A stretch of DNA of 6,250 nucleotides from an uncultured Actinomycetes bacterium. GTDB lineage: Bacteria > Actinomycetota > Actinomycetes > Nanopelagicales > Nanopelagicaceae. The first letter of the stretch is position 1; each line of letters opens with the position of its first letter. Position numbers and translations under genes: made by a program. The notes below the pieces were generated by a model. That model saw nothing but the letters and a program-made list of their open reading frames with translations. It was not told the origin of the DNA and did not search any database. Positions 4,571-6,250 of the stretch are shown piece after piece. The stretch spans positions 1 to 6,250 of the forward strand of contig CAIXDY010000129.1 of assembly GCA_903918325.1 (NCBI GenBank). Reading direction: 5' to 3'.

Positions 4571-6250
4571 TTAGCGAATTGCGCGATTTATGGCAGACAC
4601 GACAGCTTTGAGCGATGCTGTGGTGGTGTTTGGATCAATTCCAACTCCCCAAAAGACATCGCCATCTATCGAACATTCCAAATATGCCGCAGCAGATGCA
4701 TCTCCACCGGCCGAAAGTGCGTGCTCGTAATAATCCAAGACTCGTACATCTACGCCGTAGTTTTGCAAAATGTTACAGAACGCTGCGATCGGACCGTTGC
4801 CCTGACCTTTGAGTTCATGGAGTTGCCCACGATCTGTAAGCGAAACATTTAAATGAACATCTTCACCCAGAATTGAAGTCTGGCTTAAGCCCTTAAGGCG
4901 AAAACGACCCCATGGCGCACTCTCGGTTGGTAGATACTCATCTTCAAAAATATTCCATAAATCTTCGGCACTGATCTCGCCACCTTGCGCATCAGTTTTA
5001 GCTTGGACGTTCTTAGAAAATTCGATCTGCAAACGTCGAGGCAAATCAAGATGGTGTTCATTCTTCATCAGATAAGCAACGCCACCCTTGCCAGATTGTG
5101 AATTAACACGAATTACGGCTTCATAACTTCGGCCAATATCTAGCGGATCGATTGGCAAATATGGAATTGCCCATGTGTGATCACGAACTTCTTTGCCCGC
5201 AGCTTTAGCATCGCGAGCTAAATGATCAAAGCCTTTTTTAATTGCATCTTGGTGCGAACCCGAAAATGCAGTGAAAACTAGATCTCCACCATATGGATGG
5301 CGCTCAGGTACGCGTAATTGATTGGCATATTCAACGACTCGACGGACTTCATCGATGTTAGAAAAATCAATATGTGGATCGATGCCATGAGTAACCAAGT
5401 TAATTCCAAGAGTTACTAAGCAAACATTTCCAGTGCGCTCACCATTTCCAAATAACGTGCCTTCAATGCGATCTGCGCCAGCTAAGTAACCTAATTCGGC
5501 AGCTGCAACGCCAGTTCCACGATCATTATGTGGGTGAAGCGAAACAATGACGCTGTCTCGATTATTCAAGTTACGGCACATCCACTCAATGGAGTCGGCG
5601 TAAACATTTGGCGTTGCCATTTCAACGGTGGCCGGTAAGTTCATGATGGTCTTCCATTGTGGAGTTGGCTTCCACACATCGTTCACGGCATTACATACTT
5701 CAACAGCAAATTCGAGTTCCGTGCCGGTATATGACTCAGGTGAGTACTCAAAAGAGACTTTAGTTTCTGGAACCGTTGCCACTAAATCTAGACAAATCTT
5801 GGCAGCATCAGTTGCAATCTTCTTGATGCCTTCTTTATCTAGGCCAAATACAACTCGACGTTGCAAAGTAGATGTTGAGTTATACAAGTGCACAATTGCT
5901 TGCTTGGATCCCTTGATCGCTTCGAAAGTTCGAACTATGAGAGCTTCACGTGCTTGAGTAAGAACTTGGATGATGACGTCATCGGGAATCAAATTCTCTT
6001 CAATAATTTTGCGCACAAAATCAAAATCAGTCTGACTAGCACTTGGAAAACCAACTTCGATCTCTTTGTAACCCATAGCCACTAAAAGTTTGAACATCGC
6101 TAATTTACGCGGTGTATCCATCGGATCAATTAACGCTTGGTTTCCATCGCGCAGGTCTACTGAACACCACTTTGGTGCTTGAGTGATTTTCTTGTTTGGC
6201 CACGTACGATCGGGAAGATCTATTGGGTGAAAAGGTTCATAACGATGCAC
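4571..6250 (-). CDS. leuA: 2-isopropylmalate synthase, start probably beyond the window edge
   Basis: First committed enzyme of leucine synthesis: condenses acetyl-CoA with 2-oxoisovalerate to 2-isopropylmalate, in the cytosol, normally with feedback inhibition by leucine. Counting from the edge codon, 559 residues are seen. The TIM barrel carries DLRDGNQ (32-38), SLHPHND (237-243) and GNGERTGN (268-275). With an offset of 46 the M. tuberculosis enzyme's key residues all match: Arg34, metal ligands Asp35, His239, His241 and Asn275, substrate residues Glu172 and Thr208, and catalytic-subdomain His333 and Tyr364. The C-terminal regulatory domain (about 440-559) is present, with GNGPIAAF (485-492), DYYEHALSAGG (506-516) and GVGIDPNTTTASL (536-548), so leucine sensing is probably retained. 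It lacks the tandem repeats of the mycobacterial protein. The codon at 6248-6250 is GTG, but it aligns with an internal Val of VNRYRPF in homologues, so translation may start further upstream. It is followed 22 bases later by recO. Confidence 0.97.
   Translation of the reverse strand: MHRYEPFHPIDLPDRTWPNKKITQAPKWCSVDLRDGNQALIDPMDTPRKLAMFKLLVAMGYKEIEVGFPSASQTDFDFVRKIIEENLIPDDVIIQVLTQAREALIVRTFEAIKGSKQAIVHLYNSTSTLQRRVVFGLDKEGIKKIATDAAKICLDLVATVPETKVSFEYSPESYTGTELEFAVEVCNAVNDVWKPTPQWKTIMNLPATVEMATPNVYADSIEWMCRNLNNRDSVIVSLHPHNDRGTGVAAAELGYLAGADRIEGTLFGNGERTGNVCLVTLGINLVTHGIDPHIDFSNIDEVRRVVEYANQLRVPERHPYGGDLVFTAFSGSHQDAIKKGFDHLARDAKAAGKEVRDHTWAIPYLPIDPLDIGRSYEAVIRVNSQSGKGGVAYLMKNEHHLDLPRRLQIEFSKNVQAKTDAQGGEISAEDLWNIFEDEYLPTESAPWGRFRLKGLSQTSILGEDVHLNVSLTDRGQLHELKGQGNGPIAAFCNILQNYGVDVRVLDYYEHALSAGGDASAAAYLECSIDGDVFWGVGIDPNTTTASLKAVVSAINRAIR

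Noticed and set aside
4466..4852. Plus-strand open frame of 128 codons opposite recO and leuA
   Set aside because: It spans the opposite strand of two conserved genes, including their junction, and its Cys/Arg-rich translation shows no recognisable domain.
5628..5957. Plus-strand open frame of 109 codons opposite leuA
   Set aside because: Antisense to the conserved LeuA catalytic barrel; no independent coding evidence.

Overview
This window is a compact, ordinary chromosomal segment from an actinobacterium. Almost every base is coding, gaps are 50 bases or less, and two of the gene junctions overlap. The proteins and the gene order leuA-recO-uppS-(metal locus)-glyS-dus match actinobacteria: LeuA aligns residue for residue with the long mycobacterial enzyme at its catalytic positions, and GlyRS is the single-chain alpha2 type. 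Base composition is low for that phylum, about 45% G+C by eye. Low G+C, tight packing and apparently leaderless promoters together suggest a streamlined lineage such as the freshwater Nanopelagicales (acI). That placement is inference.

Layout, left to right: a minus-strand dus gene whose 3' end lies beyond base 1; glyS (minus) overlapping the start of dus; a small ABM-fold protein (minus); a divergently transcribed ZIP-like metal permease (plus); then uppS, recO and leuA (all minus, with leuA entering from the right edge). The minus-strand genes form two blocks: leuA-recO-uppS on the right, and ABM-glyS-dus on the left. The plus-strand permease sits between them, divergent from ABM across only 32 bases and convergent with uppS through overlapping stop codons.

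The genes are mostly housekeeping: leucine synthesis (LeuA), recombinational repair (RecO), the polyprenyl carrier lipid for the cell wall (UppS), glycine charging of tRNA (GlyRS) and tRNA dihydrouridine modification (Dus). The accessory part is the divergent pair ABM/ZIP. It occupies the position between glyS and uppS where other actinobacteria carry zinc genes (smtB-zur in Mycobacterium, znu genes and zur in Streptomyces), which suggests a zinc or other divalent-metal role for the permease.

The most notable signals are: a TANNNT hexamer 6-7 bases before the ATG of three genes with no Shine-Dalgarno, implying leaderless mRNAs; a divergent intergenic region with an 8-bp palindrome exactly between the two -10 hexamers; a ZIP protein whose two metal-binding helices both read HxFxDG; and a dus gene with no ATG or GTG start available. 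I see no mobile element, CRISPR array, RNA gene or clearly undescribed multi-gene system.
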